The position numbers and the translations under genes are program-made. A DNA stretch of 64,000 nt, from assembly GCA_041674705.1 (NCBI GenBank), contig JBAYVF010000005.1, positions 45,149 through 109,148 on the forward strand, read 5' to 3'. The notes under the pieces were generated by a model. That model was not told the origin of the DNA, did no database searches, and saw only the letters and a list, made by a program, of their open reading frames with translations. This DNA comes from Aquincolibacterium sp041674705. GTDB taxonomy: Bacteria > Omnitrophota > Omnitrophia > Omnitrophales > Aquincolibacteriaceae. The first letter of the stretch is position 1. Every line of letters starts with the position of its first letter. Below, piece after piece: positions 1-7,674 of the stretch.

Positions 1-2
1 GC

Positions 3-758
3 CGAGCCGAGGTTCGTGCCGTTCCTGCGATCTCGCAGGCCACTGTCATGAATTCGATGAACAGGGAAGAACGGCCATTCGATCTCCGCAGCGTTACGCA
101 GTTATCCTTTTTGAATTACCTCAAACTGCGTTTCGGGATTCTGCCGCAAGCCATGGCGGAAGCGCTTTCAAAGAGCTTCACGAATGTTCGCGGAATAGTG
201 AATCGGTTGATGACCCATGCGGGCATTGCGGCGCCGGCTGTGGCCTCCAAGACAGCTGAGAGTGCCAATGCGGTGAAGATGAAATCAGCTCGTGCGGTCT
301 TTGGTGAAACGACGCTCAACAAGACCTCCGATGCGTTCATTATTGGCGCGACGTTTGCATTCGATCGTTGGGCGATCGCGGCGATGCGCGCGGTTTTTGG
401 CGATGCTTCGATGGTCGTACTGGTCCGAAATGACGAGGATCGGGCGAAGCTTGCAAAGATGAATGCCGAACTCGCAAAGGCGGGGCGGCCTGAGATCCTG
501 CAAGCAGAGGATTCCAATGGGGTGAAGGCGTTCATGGCTCAGGAGAAAGTTCGTCAGCGCGGTATCGGCCGCAACCTGAGATTTAAGGCGATCGTGGACG
601 TAAACGATCCGATGGCGATCGCGCTTAAGGAAATGATCCCGGATTTTGTCTGGGTCAACGATGGGAACTTCGGAAGTTTCATGTTCCAGGCCGGCGAAGC
701 GATCCGGATGTTGGTTGCCGACTTCCAGAAGAATTTCGCCCTCGCCAAATCCGCGTAA
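3..758 (+). CDS. 3' part of an unidentified protein (partial at window start)
   Basis: The reading frame is open from the first complete codon at position 3 to the stop at 758, so the ATG at 48 need not be the start and the gene probably begins before the window. I do not recognise a family. The C-terminal 150 residues alternate hydrophobic strands and charged helices, with a strand-like stretch FIIGATFAF, a second strand VVLVRN followed by a Lys/Glu/Ala-rich helix, and KAIVDV later, which could be a Rossmann-like alpha/beta fold. No signal peptide or transmembrane segment is seen in the visible part. It is followed by a heptad-repeat hairpin and tyrS. Function unknown. Confidence 0.6.
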   Translation, partial: RAEVRAVPAISQATVMNSMNREERPFDLRSVTQLSFLNYLKLRFGILPQAMAEALSKSFTNVRGIVNRLMTHAGIAAPAVASKTAESANAVKMKSARAVFGETTLNKTSDAFIIGATFAFDRWAIAAMRAVFGDASMVVLVRNDEDRAKLAKMNAELAKAGRPEILQAEDSNGVKAFMAQEKVRQRGIGRNLRFKAIVDVNDPMAIALKEMIPDFVWVNDGNFGSFMFQAGEAIRMLVADFQKNFALAKSA

Positions 759-764
759 CGCAGG

Positions 765-863
765 ACATAGTACTTTGTACTTGGTACATAGTACTTGGCA
801 TATAGCAAAAAACTTCCCCCATTTTGTTTTGCTCCAAGTACCATGTGCTATGTACTATGTGCT
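765..863. repeat. heptad-word inverted repeat, TACTTGG type
   Basis: The left arm (about 765-806) is a run of 7-bp words: TACTTTG, TACTTGG, TACATAG, TACTTGG, CATATAG. The right arm (about 832-863) is the imperfect reverse complement, beginning CCAAGTACCATG. The loop is about 25 nt and A/C/T rich. The arms could form a long imperfect hairpin between the first gene and tyrS. No long T-run follows, so it is not a classical terminator. The same word family recurs at 9948-10020. Confidence 0.7.
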
Positions 864-933
864 TTCATTTCAGTCCCTTCATTGCTAAAATACTCTCCAA
901 GTTTGTAACCCGTTGAATCAAGGGGGGATAGCA

Positions 934-2148
934 GTGTTTCCATCCGTCAAAGAGCAGCTAGAGGTTTTTAAAGAAAATCTCGTCGAGCTTATCTCCGAGC
1001 GTGAGCTGACGATGAAGCTTGAAGCTTCCCTCAAGAATAAATGTCCTCTTCGTATCAAATACGGCGCCGATCCTTCGGCCCCCGATCTTCATTTGGGGCA
1101 TACGGTCCCTCTTCGTAAACTTCGACAGCTTCAGGATTTAGGTCATCTCGTCGTTTTCATTATCGGCGATTTCACCGCGCGTATTGGGGATCCTTCCGGG
1201 AAATCGGAAACGCGGCCCATGCTTTCCGAAGAGCAGGTTCAGACGAACGCCAAAACCTATCAGGAGCAGGTGTTCCGCATCCTCGATAAAAAGAAGACGG
1301 AGGTGCGCTACAACTCCGAATGGCTGGGTACCATGAGTTCCGCGGATTTTCTCAAACTCACGGCGCAGTACACGGTCGCCAGGATCCTTGAACGCGATGA
1401 TTTTTCAAAGCGCTATAAATCAGGGGAGCCCATTGCGGTCGTGGAGCTTCTTTATCCCCTCATGCAAGGCCATGATTCCGTGGAGATCGAATCCGATATC
1501 GAGATCGGCGGAACGGATCAAAAATTCAATCTTCTGGTCGGACGGGAACTTCAAAAGACCGATGGCCAGGAGCCTCAGGTTGTGATGACGCTTCCTCTGA
1601 TCGAAGGGTTGGATGGCGTTCAGAAGATGTCAAAAAGCCTCGGAAATCATATTGCGCTGAAAGACAGTCCCCGGGAAATGTTCGGCAAGGTGATGTCAAT
1701 CCCGGATGCTCTGATGGAACGGTATTACCGGTACGCGGCCGCGCTTTCTCCCAAAGAAGTCGAAAAGATCCTCGCAAGTCTAAAAAACGGAGAACTCCAT
1801 CCTCGCGACGCCAAGGCGCAACTCGCGGAGCGGATCGTGTCTCTTTTTCATTCGGAAGCGGAAGGAAAAAGCGCGCGCGAAGAATTCGATGAGATCTTCA
1901 AGAATAAAGGCATGCCGGATGAGATCCCCACCGTCAAGATCGGTCAAAAGACGATCGATATCGTGAGCCTCCTGGTCGAGGCGGGGCTTGTGACGAGCAA
2001 ATCCGAAGCTCGTCGTCTTATGGAACAGGGCGGGGTGAAGATCGGACACGAAAAGATCACGGACCCGAAGGCGGTCATGACGATCGGAGCGCCGTTTGTT
2101 CTCCAGTGCGGTAAGCGGAAATTCGTAAAGATAGTAAGTAGTATGTAG
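934..2148 (+). CDS. tyrS: tyrosyl-tRNA synthetase, TyrZ-like class
   Basis: Charges tRNA-Tyr with tyrosine in the cytoplasm. A class I synthetase of about 404 residues: the HIGH-type signature HLGH is at residues 53-56, KMSKS at about 231-235, and a C-terminal S4-type RNA-binding domain lies in the last 70 residues (VSLLVEAGLVTSKSEARRLM). The frame is open upstream to a TTG at 913, but the purine run AAGGGGGG (920-927) sits about 7 nt before the GTG at 934, so I choose GTG 934. The last codons and the stop overlap the heptad repeat starting near 2131, so the final residues IVSSM are encoded by repeat DNA. Confidence in function is very high. Confidence 0.96.
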   Translation: MFPSVKEQLEVFKENLVELISERELTMKLEASLKNKCPLRIKYGADPSAPDLHLGHTVPLRKLRQLQDLGHLVVFIIGDFTARIGDPSGKSETRPMLSEEQVQTNAKTYQEQVFRILDKKKTEVRYNSEWLGTMSSADFLKLTAQYTVARILERDDFSKRYKSGEPIAVVELLYPLMQGHDSVEIESDIEIGGTDQKFNLLVGRELQKTDGQEPQVVMTLPLIEGLDGVQKMSKSLGNHIALKDSPREMFGKVMSIPDALMERYYRYAAALSPKEVEKILASLKNGELHPRDAKAQLAERIVSLFHSEAEGKSAREEFDEIFKNKGMPDEIPTVKIGQKTIDIVSLLVEAGLVTSKSEARRLMEQGGVKIGHEKITDPKAVMTIGAPFVLQCGKRKFVKIVSSM

Positions 2149-2217
2149 TAGGTAGTATGTGGGGAAGGGAACGGCGGAACAGATTTTTGGCTTTTACCTA
2201 TCACCTACTACCTACCC
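2131..2217. repeat. heptad-word inverted repeat, AGTAGTA type, overlapping the tyrS stop
   Basis: The left arm (2131-2163) reads as consecutive 7-bp words of the AGTAGTA/GGTAGTA kind and contains the tyrS stop codon. The right arm (about 2195-2217) is its imperfect complement, with CACCTACTACCTACCCC. The spacer is about 30 nt. It lies between tyrS and the GldA-like gene. Confidence 0.65.
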
Positions 2218-2243
2218 CAATATGATTTTTCATAGAAAGATCC

Positions 2244-3227
2244 ATGGATAAAACACACTCCGGTGCTTTAATACAGTTCCAAAGTGTCTCCAAGAACTAC
2301 GGGTCTTTCCATGCGCTTCGCGATGTCTCCTTTGACGTTAAGGAAGGGGAGATCGTCGGATTCCTGGGGCCGAATGGCGCGGGCAAGACCACGGCGATGC
2401 GCATTCTTTCCGGATTTTTTCCTCCCTCAAGCGGCCGTGTTTTTGTCTGTGGCACGGACATGTCAAAACATCCCCACAAGGCGAAGCGTGCCATTGGCTA
2501 TCTTCCGGAAACGGTGAGTCTCTATCCGGATATGAAGGTGATCGAATATTTAAAGTTCGTGGCAAAGCTTAAAGGCGTGCCGGCCCATGAACTGGACGGG
2601 CATGTCCGGAGCAAAATGTCGTTTTGCGGGCTTCTCGAGAACGGGCACCGTTTGATCGGGAGACTTTCCAAGGGGTACCGGCAGCGTGTCGGGCTTGCCC
2701 AGGCGCTTATGGGTGATCCTCAGGTCCTGGTCTTGGATGAACCGACGACCGGGCTTGATCCGACGCAGATCAAGGAGATCCGGGAGCTGATCCGCGCGCT
2801 TGGGCAGAACCGCGCCGTGATCCTTTCAACGCATATCCTGCCTGAGGTTTCGATGCTTTGCAGCCGCGTCATGATGATCAATCAGGGCGAGATCCTGGCA
2901 AGCGGGACTGTTCCGGAGCTTGCCTCCTGTCTGAAAGACCGCGAGGCGATCCACATCAAGATCAAGGACAAAAAAGACCAGCACCGCGCGCTCGGGATCC
3001 TGGGTTCGATGCCGGGGGTCGAGTCCCTGGAGGTCGCGGAGGAAGTCAGGGGAGAGACTTTTATTACTTTTGAAACTTCGCCGGACGAGGACTTGCGGCC
3101 CCGGATCATGAAAAAATTTTTGGAGCAGGGGATTTCACTCACCGAGATCCAACGCTTGCAGTTGTCGCTCGAGGATATTTTTCTGGGGCTTTTGAAAAAC
3201 GGGAAAGTGGGGAGACGTTTTCCATGA
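2244..3227 (+). CDS. ABC transporter ATP-binding protein, GldA/CcmA-like
   Basis: ATPase subunit of an ABC-2 type exporter at the inner face of the cytoplasmic membrane. The nucleotide-binding domain is complete: Walker A GPNGAGKT at about residue 42, signature LSKGYRQRVGLAQAL, Walker B LVLDEPTTGLD at about 163-173, and the switch histidine in STHILPE. At 327 residues it carries an extra C-terminal region of about 90 residues, as GldA-type ATPases do. The permease start overlaps its end by four bases (ATGA), showing translational coupling. With the GldF-like permease, GldG-like and DUF4340 proteins downstream it forms the arrangement known from Bacteroidota gliding loci and from many non-gliding bacteria. 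The substrate is unknown. Confidence 0.9.
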   Translation: MDKTHSGALIQFQSVSKNYGSFHALRDVSFDVKEGEIVGFLGPNGAGKTTAMRILSGFFPPSSGRVFVCGTDMSKHPHKAKRAIGYLPETVSLYPDMKVIEYLKFVAKLKGVPAHELDGHVRSKMSFCGLLENGHRLIGRLSKGYRQRVGLAQALMGDPQVLVLDEPTTGLDPTQIKEIRELIRALGQNRAVILSTHILPEVSMLCSRVMMINQGEILASGTVPELASCLKDREAIHIKIKDKKDQHRALGILGSMPGVESLEVAEEVRGETFITFETSPDEDLRPRIMKKFLEQGISLTEIQRLQLSLEDIFLGLLKNGKVGRRFP

Positions 3228-4000
3228 GAAAAGTCCTAACGATCGCGCGTAGGGAGTTCAGTAGCTGTTTTCACTCCTGGCTGGGGGTGCTCGTCGCGTC
3301 GCTTTTTTTCCTGGCCGCAGGGATCTTTTTTGTGATCCTGGTGCTGAACTATTCGAAGATCTCCATGAACCCGGAGCAGTACGGGCTCTCGAATTTTTCG
3401 GGGATCAATCAAACACATTATATCTTCGGGTCCTTTTTTTCAAACCTGAGCATTATGCTTCTTTTTCTGGTGCCGATCCTCACGATGCGTTCCTTCGCGG
3501 AAGAAAAACGGCAAGAAACGCTGGAGCTTCTCTTTACCTATCCTTTGTCCGATCTTGAGATCGTGGCCGGAAAACAGTTGGGGATCCTATTGTTTTTTGG
3601 GGCGCTTCTCTTGCCCCTGGCGGGATATTTGGCGGTGTTCCATGGAATTGGCGGAGAATTCGATTGGGGGCCGGTGGGGCTTGGATTTCTCGGATTCTGG
3701 CTTTTGGGGGCAGCCTACTCGGCGGCCGGGGTCTTTATCTCGAGCCTGACAAAAAATCCGATTGTGAGCGCGTTCGGAACTTTCAGCGTTTTGCTCGTGT
3801 TCTGGATCTTTGATTGGGTGGATGAGGTCGTGACGGGGCCCTGGGGGCATATCTTTTCCGAGCTTTCGCCGCTTGCTCATTATAAAAATTTCGCGCTGGG
3901 GATCCTGGATGTCCAGGATGTGGTTTATTTTGGTTTCTTTTTCTTTTATTTTCTTTTTCTCACGCTCCGTTCGACCGAAACAAGAAATTGGAAAAGCTGA
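3224..4000 (+). CDS. ABC-2 permease, GldF-like
   Basis: Membrane subunit paired with the preceding ATPase. At 258 residues it has about six hydrophobic segments: one near the N-terminus (LGVLVASLFFLAAGIFFVIL), and others around residues 75-90, 120-140, 145-175, 180-200 and 230-250. Between the first and second lies a soluble loop, and the cytoplasmic motif RSFAEEKRQETLELLFTYP is typical of ABC-2 permeases of the NosY/GldF group. The start ATG is inside the end of the ATPase gene. It is separated from the GldG-like gene by the S23 cassette (4007-4430), which appears to interrupt an otherwise compact operon. Confidence 0.88.
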   Translation: MRKVLTIARREFSSCFHSWLGVLVASLFFLAAGIFFVILVLNYSKISMNPEQYGLSNFSGINQTHYIFGSFFSNLSIMLLFLVPILTMRSFAEEKRQETLELLFTYPLSDLEIVAGKQLGILLFFGALLLPLAGYLAVFHGIGGEFDWGPVGLGFLGFWLLGAAYSAAGVFISSLTKNPIVSAFGTFSVLLVFWIFDWVDEVVTGPWGHIFSELSPLAHYKNFALGILDVQDVVYFGFFFFYFLFLTLRSTETRNWKS

Positions 4001-4006
4001 ACAATA

Positions 4007-4430
4007 AGTTCGGAGTCTGGAGCTGGGAGTTCGGAGATTGAAACATGGAAGATAAATTTTCATTCGAGAATCTGTTGGTCTATAGGAAAGCGTTGGATTA
4101 TGTGGATTGCGTCTATGAATGGACCCAGGTATTCCCAAAAGAAGAAAAGTTTGGACTGACAAGCCAATTTCAGAGGGCAGCGCAGTCCATAGCGTTAAAT
4201 ATCGGGGAGGGAAGCGGCGGCACCAAGGCCGAATTCCAGCATTTCGTAAAGATAGCCAGACGATCTGTAAGGGAATGTATTGTTTGTACAACGCTTGCAA
4301 GAAGAAGGAATTATCTATCTGAAAAGGATGAGGCGAAATCGCGAGAAAGAGCTTCGGAATTATCAAAAATGCTGAGTGGGCTGTTTAAGGCTATTTGATG
4401 CTCCGAACTCCAAACTCATGACTCAAAACT
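4007..4430. mobile_element. candidate IVS-like cassette: heptad inverted repeats enclosing an S23-family gene
   Basis: The left arm (4007-4037) consists of 7-bp words AGTTCGG, AGTCTGG, AGCTGGG, AGTTCGG. The right arm (4400-4430) is its imperfect complement and begins with the exact complement of GGAGTTCGGAG. The only gene between the arms is the S23/four-helix-bundle protein at 4045-4398. The GGAG at 4034-4037 in the left arm also serves as its ribosome binding site. This matches the layout of 23S rRNA intervening sequences, where an S23 ORF sits in the loop of a hairpin, but here it sits in an operon between gldF and gldG. Mobility is inferred, not shown. Arms of the same word occur without a gene at 48578-48656. 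Confidence 0.55.
4045..4398 (+). CDS. four-helix-bundle protein, S23/IVS-encoded family
   Basis: A 117-residue helical protein of the family once called 23S rRNA intervening-sequence protein (Pfam 23S_rRNA_IVP), whose fold is also used by the Avd accessory protein of diversity-generating retroelements. The diagnostic pattern is present: an N-terminal FENLLVYRKALDYV helix, then PKEEKFGLTSQFQRAAQSI, then the conserved ALNIGEGSG turn followed by EFQHFVKIARRSVREC. Its molecular role is unknown; small basic four-helix bundles of this type are suspected to bind nucleic acid. Start ATG 4045 is 7 nt after GGAG in the left inverted repeat. It splits the gldF/gldG operon. Family assignment is confident; function is not. 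Confidence 0.88.
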   Translation: MEDKFSFENLLVYRKALDYVDCVYEWTQVFPKEEKFGLTSQFQRAAQSIALNIGEGSGGTKAEFQHFVKIARRSVRECIVCTTLARRRNYLSEKDEAKSRERASELSKMLSGLFKAI

Positions 4431-4434
4431 AAAA

Positions 4435-5847
4435 ATGAGACAGTTTTTTTTAAAGTTCCAGATTTTGTTCGAGGCGGCGATCCTTTTGGCAACGCTGACG
4501 CTGGTTTATGTGGTGATCCAGCCCTTTCATGAGCGGTGGGACATGACCCGTGAAAAGATCTATTCGCTTCCTCGGGCGACCACCGGAGTTTTGCGCGATT
4601 TGAAAGATCATAGAGTCGATCTTCTTCTTTTCTTTCCACAGGATGATCCCACGCGAAAAGGGCTGGAAGTTTTTCTGAAAGAGTGTAGCCGGCATCACCC
4701 GGATTTTCATTTCGATTTCTATGACCCGAACCGGAGGCCGCAACTTGCGCGTAAGTTCAATGTCTCGGTCGCCAAGACGGTGATCTTCCGCTCCGGTGAT
4801 CGGGAAGAACGTCTGATAGGTCCGACCGAAGAAGGCTTTACGAATGCGTTCCTGCGGCTACTCCATCCCAAGGATCTGGATGTCTGCTTCGTGTCGGGTC
4901 ATGGAGAGGTGGAGCTCGATGATGAAACGACCGGCGGGTACCTGCGTTTCAGAGACACACTTTTAGGATATAACGCCAAGGTCCACGGGATCGTGCTCGC
5001 GCGTGACCATGTGCCGGATGCCTGCCAGGTAGTGGTTGTGGGCGGTCCGCGTTGGGATTTGACGGCCGAAGAGTTTGCGGATCTGGACAAGGCCTTCCAA
5101 AAAGGGAAGGGTGTGCTGCTTTTGGTCGATCCGATGGACCCGGGTGCGGGAGGTGCATTCACGGAATTTGCGAAAAAATATGGTGTGGCGCTTGGGCAGA
5201 ACGTGATCGTGGATAAGGTCAGCCGTATGGTGGGCGGAGATTTTTTGATGCCGCTCGTGAGTCAGTATCTCGTGACGAATTCCATCACGAAGACCATGAA
5301 ACAAGCGACTTTTTTTCCGTTGGTGCGTACGGTGCAACCGTCCGCGGATGTTATCCCGGGGCTTGAGGTGACGCCTCTGGCCATGACCAGCGAGGGGAGT
5401 TGGGGAGAAACGGATCTTTCAGCCCTTGAGAATGGGAATGCGGCGTTTGATATGAAAACAGATATCGCGGGGCCTTTGCCGGTGGCCGTGGCGATCGAGA
5501 AAACCAGCGATAAGCTGTCAGCGTTAAGCGGTAAGGAAAAAACCTCTAACGCTTATAACTTAGCGCTTTTCGCTGGAGGCCGGATGATCGTTGTGGGGGA
5601 CGGGGATTTTTTGACGAATGGCTATCTGGATCTTTCCGGGAATAAGGAGCTGGGACTGAATATGATCCGCTGGCTCGCCCGCGATGATCGTTTTATGGAC
5701 GTGAAGCGTCCGGAGCTTCGTTTTAAGCCGCTCCTGCTTGACGTGCCGCATCGGACCCAGCTGATCATCCTTTTGCTCGGAGTCTATCCCTTGGCGCTCC
5801 TTGTGCTTGGTGGGACCTATCTTGTGATCCGTTCCAGGACGTCATGA
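4435..5847 (+). CDS. GldG-like substrate-binding component of ABC exporter
   Basis: Large extracytoplasmic partner of the ABC-2 system, family ABC_transp_aux/GldG. It has 470 residues: an N-terminal membrane anchor at about residues 10-28 (FEAAILLATLTLVYVVIQPF), a long soluble region, and a C-terminal transmembrane segment at about 445-465 (LIILLLGVYPLALLVLGGTY). The GldG hallmarks are the early motif YSLPRAT, the segment FVSGHGEVEL around residue 152, and VVGDGDFLTNGY around residue 385. The ATG at 4435 is only four bases after the right arm of the S23 cassette, and no good Shine-Dalgarno is visible, so insertion of the cassette may have changed how this gene is translated. Substrate unknown. 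Confidence 0.85.
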   Translation: MRQFFLKFQILFEAAILLATLTLVYVVIQPFHERWDMTREKIYSLPRATTGVLRDLKDHRVDLLLFFPQDDPTRKGLEVFLKECSRHHPDFHFDFYDPNRRPQLARKFNVSVAKTVIFRSGDREERLIGPTEEGFTNAFLRLLHPKDLDVCFVSGHGEVELDDETTGGYLRFRDTLLGYNAKVHGIVLARDHVPDACQVVVVGGPRWDLTAEEFADLDKAFQKGKGVLLLVDPMDPGAGGAFTEFAKKYGVALGQNVIVDKVSRMVGGDFLMPLVSQYLVTNSITKTMKQATFFPLVRTVQPSADVIPGLEVTPLAMTSEGSWGETDLSALENGNAAFDMKTDIAGPLPVAVAIEKTSDKLSALSGKEKTSNAYNLALFAGGRMIVVGDGDFLTNGYLDLSGNKELGLNMIRWLARDDRFMDVKRPELRFKPLLLDVPHRTQLIILLLGVYPLALLVLGGTYLVIRSRTS

Positions 5848-5924
5848 TTCTCCTCATTGAAAAAAATAAACGGGTAATCATGACAGCCCAAGTCACCATC
5901 CAAGAAAAGAAAATAAAGACTTGG
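5844..5924 (+). repeat. dispersed repeat with shared ORF start, copy 1
   Basis: An 81-bp segment nearly identical to 44185-44261. Both begin ATGATTCTC, share ATAAACGGGTAATCATGACA followed by GCCCAAGTCACCAT, and end GACTYGG. The second ATG opens a short frame, MTAQVTIQEKKIKTWTS then stop; the other copy encodes MTAQVTIQE with synonymous changes. Inside are the small inverted repeats ATGATT/AATCAT and CCAAGTC/GACTTGG. An 11-bp direct repeat GGACGTCATGA (5837-5847 and 5924-5934) brackets the segment, as a target duplication would. It overlaps the gldG stop and lies just before the DUF4340 gene. Confidence 0.6.
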
Positions 5925-5929
5925 ACGTC

Positions 5930-6985
5930 ATGAAGCTCGTCCGGACATTCGTTTTTATCCTTCTTTTTGCCGCCGTTGCGACGATCTATTTTTTTCAGGT
6001 GCGTCTCGCCAAACAAACTCTCGCGATCATTCCCGACGAAGTGAATCGAACGGTCGCCATCTCAAAAAACGATCCAATCGATCGCGTGGAATTGTGCGAC
6101 AACGTCCAAAAGACAAAGATCAAGCTTCGAAAAGTAAATGGGGCCTGGGAGATCGAGCGGCCCGTTCACTACCCGGCGGAGAACCAGGTCGCGGAGGGAT
6201 TTGTGGTCGCGGCCCGGATGGCATCCCAACAGCCGCGTTTGCGGGCTGAGAAAGAATGGGGAGAGTATGGGCTCGAAAAGCCTGAGCTCGAGATCCTGTT
6301 TGGACTTCCCGGGAAAAGAGCGGTAACCCTTCTGATCGGAGCCCAAGCGCCCGTCGGAAAGGCGATTTTTGCCCGGTGGGCGGAGGAGCGTGGATTTTTT
6401 CTCCTGCCTCCCGAAATGAAAGCGATGTTTCGTCAGACGGTTTACGGGTTACGTCAAAAGCGGTTGTTCCGTACTCCGGCCGACAGGATCCAGAAGATCT
6501 CGGTGGAAATGGGGGAATACAGTTGTCAGTGGAAAAAGGACGGCGGGACATGGTATTGGCTTGAACCTGTTCAAAAATTAGGCCAGAAAGTCCCGGCCGG
6601 GCGCATCGATCTTGTCGTGGGAGGCCTGGAGAGCCTTCATGTAAGAGAATTTCTGGACAGCAATAAGAAGTCCAAAGCCGAGCTCGGATTTTTCATGATC
6701 CATGACCTTATTCAGGTCGAAGCTGAAGATGGCCCGCCTGGAAAACGGGACGAGGCTCGCCCGTCTTCGCAGGGCGGCAAGAAGGAAACGTTTTATTTCG
6801 GGAATGAGGTCCCGGAGAAGAATGCCTATTACGGATTTCGCGAAGGCGAGGATGTGGTTTTTCTTGTGGATCGCGTCAATGTGGTAGAGCTTTTTGATTT
6901 TATACGCAAGATCCAGGCCGAAGATCTAAAACCCGAGACCAAGGATCTGAGCCCGAAGACCGGGACCGTGGAACCCAAGGTATGA
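5930..6985 (+). CDS. DUF4340 domain protein, membrane anchored
   Basis: A DUF4340-type protein that commonly follows GldG homologues; its function is unknown but it is thought to work with the ABC system. There is an N-terminal transmembrane anchor at residues 5-22 (RTFVFILLFAAVATIYFF) followed by a long periplasmic region with the DUF4340 features KVNGAWEIERPVHYPA, the YGLEKPE motif and the strand-rich pattern LLIGAQAPVGKAIFAR. The frame also opens at a TTG (5921), but that codon lies in the repeat arm ACTTGG, so the ATG at 5930 is preferred. The C-terminus ends in a low-complexity Pro/Lys/Glu/Thr tail. The stop overlaps the yggS start. Confidence 0.8.
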   Translation: MKLVRTFVFILLFAAVATIYFFQVRLAKQTLAIIPDEVNRTVAISKNDPIDRVELCDNVQKTKIKLRKVNGAWEIERPVHYPAENQVAEGFVVAARMASQQPRLRAEKEWGEYGLEKPELEILFGLPGKRAVTLLIGAQAPVGKAIFARWAEERGFFLLPPEMKAMFRQTVYGLRQKRLFRTPADRIQKISVEMGEYSCQWKKDGGTWYWLEPVQKLGQKVPAGRIDLVVGGLESLHVREFLDSNKKSKAELGFFMIHDLIQVEAEDGPPGKRDEARPSSQGGKKETFYFGNEVPEKNAYYGFREGEDVVFLVDRVNVVELFDFIRKIQAEDLKPETKDLSPKTGTVEPKV

Positions 6986-7674
6986 GTATCCCGCAGGCCA
7001 TTAAAGACCTTCGCAATTCCATGGACAAGACGGCTTTGCAAGCGGGACGTGATCCGGGAGATGTCCGGCTTGTTCTTGTGACGAAGACCGTCGAGCCCAA
7101 GCGCGTTCTGGAGGCCTATCAGGCGGGCGAAAGGGATTTCGGAGAGAATCGTGTCCAGGAGTGGCAGGAGAAGAAGGACGCGCTCCCGTCGGATGTCCGT
7201 TGGCATTTGATCGGGCATCTCCAAACGAACAAAGTAAAACATGTCATCGGCCAGGTCGCGCTCATTCATTCGCTGGACCGGTTCGAGCTCGCGGACGCGA
7301 TCGAGAAACAGGCAAAGGTTAAAGGAATCGCTGAAGTGCCGTGTCTCGTGCAAGTGAACATGTCCGGGGAAGAAAGTAAGTTTGGTCTTGATCCGGCCCA
7401 GGTCGAAGATTTCGTAAGGCAAATGTCTTCCCGGCCGTCAATCAAGCTCCTCGGGCTTATGAGCATCGGGCCGCTTACGGAAGATGAGGGGAAGATCCGG
7501 GAATGTTTCCGAAAGACCCGGGAGCTTCGGGACGAGCTGAAGAAGAAATTCGCGCAATATGGCTGGGGCATCCTTTCCATGGGAATGTCGGCTGATTACA
7601 GAATAGCTATTGAAGAAGGCGCAAATATGCTTAGAATTGGCTCTTTAGTCTTTCCGAGGGATATCAAAAAATGA
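6982..7674 (+). CDS. yggS: YggS-family PLP homeostasis protein
   Basis: Pyridoxal-phosphate binding protein of the PLPBP/YggS family, a cytoplasmic single-domain TIM barrel that buffers PLP and affects amino-acid metabolism. At 230 residues it is the family's usual length. Visible hallmarks are LVLVTKTV near residue 30 with the Schiff-base lysine, the segment FGENRVQEWQEK, WHLIGHLQTNKVK, and the phosphate-binding end SMGMSADYRIAIEEGANMLR followed by IG. It overlaps the preceding stop and the proC start by four bases each, so the three are cotranscribed. The yggS-proC-yggT order is widespread in bacteria. Confidence 0.94.
   Translation: MSIPQAIKDLRNSMDKTALQAGRDPGDVRLVLVTKTVEPKRVLEAYQAGERDFGENRVQEWQEKKDALPSDVRWHLIGHLQTNKVKHVIGQVALIHSLDRFELADAIEKQAKVKGIAEVPCLVQVNMSGEESKFGLDPAQVEDFVRQMSSRPSIKLLGLMSIGPLTEDEGKIRECFRKTRELRDELKKKFAQYGWGILSMGMSADYRIAIEEGANMLRIGSLVFPRDIKK

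Noticed and set aside
765..863. Heptad words as a CRISPR array
   Set aside because: The words are directly adjacent without unique spacers, are imperfect, and no cas gene is present anywhere in the window.
913..933. TTG at 913 as the tyrS start
   Set aside because: The purine-rich ribosome binding site lies after this codon and is well placed for GTG 934.
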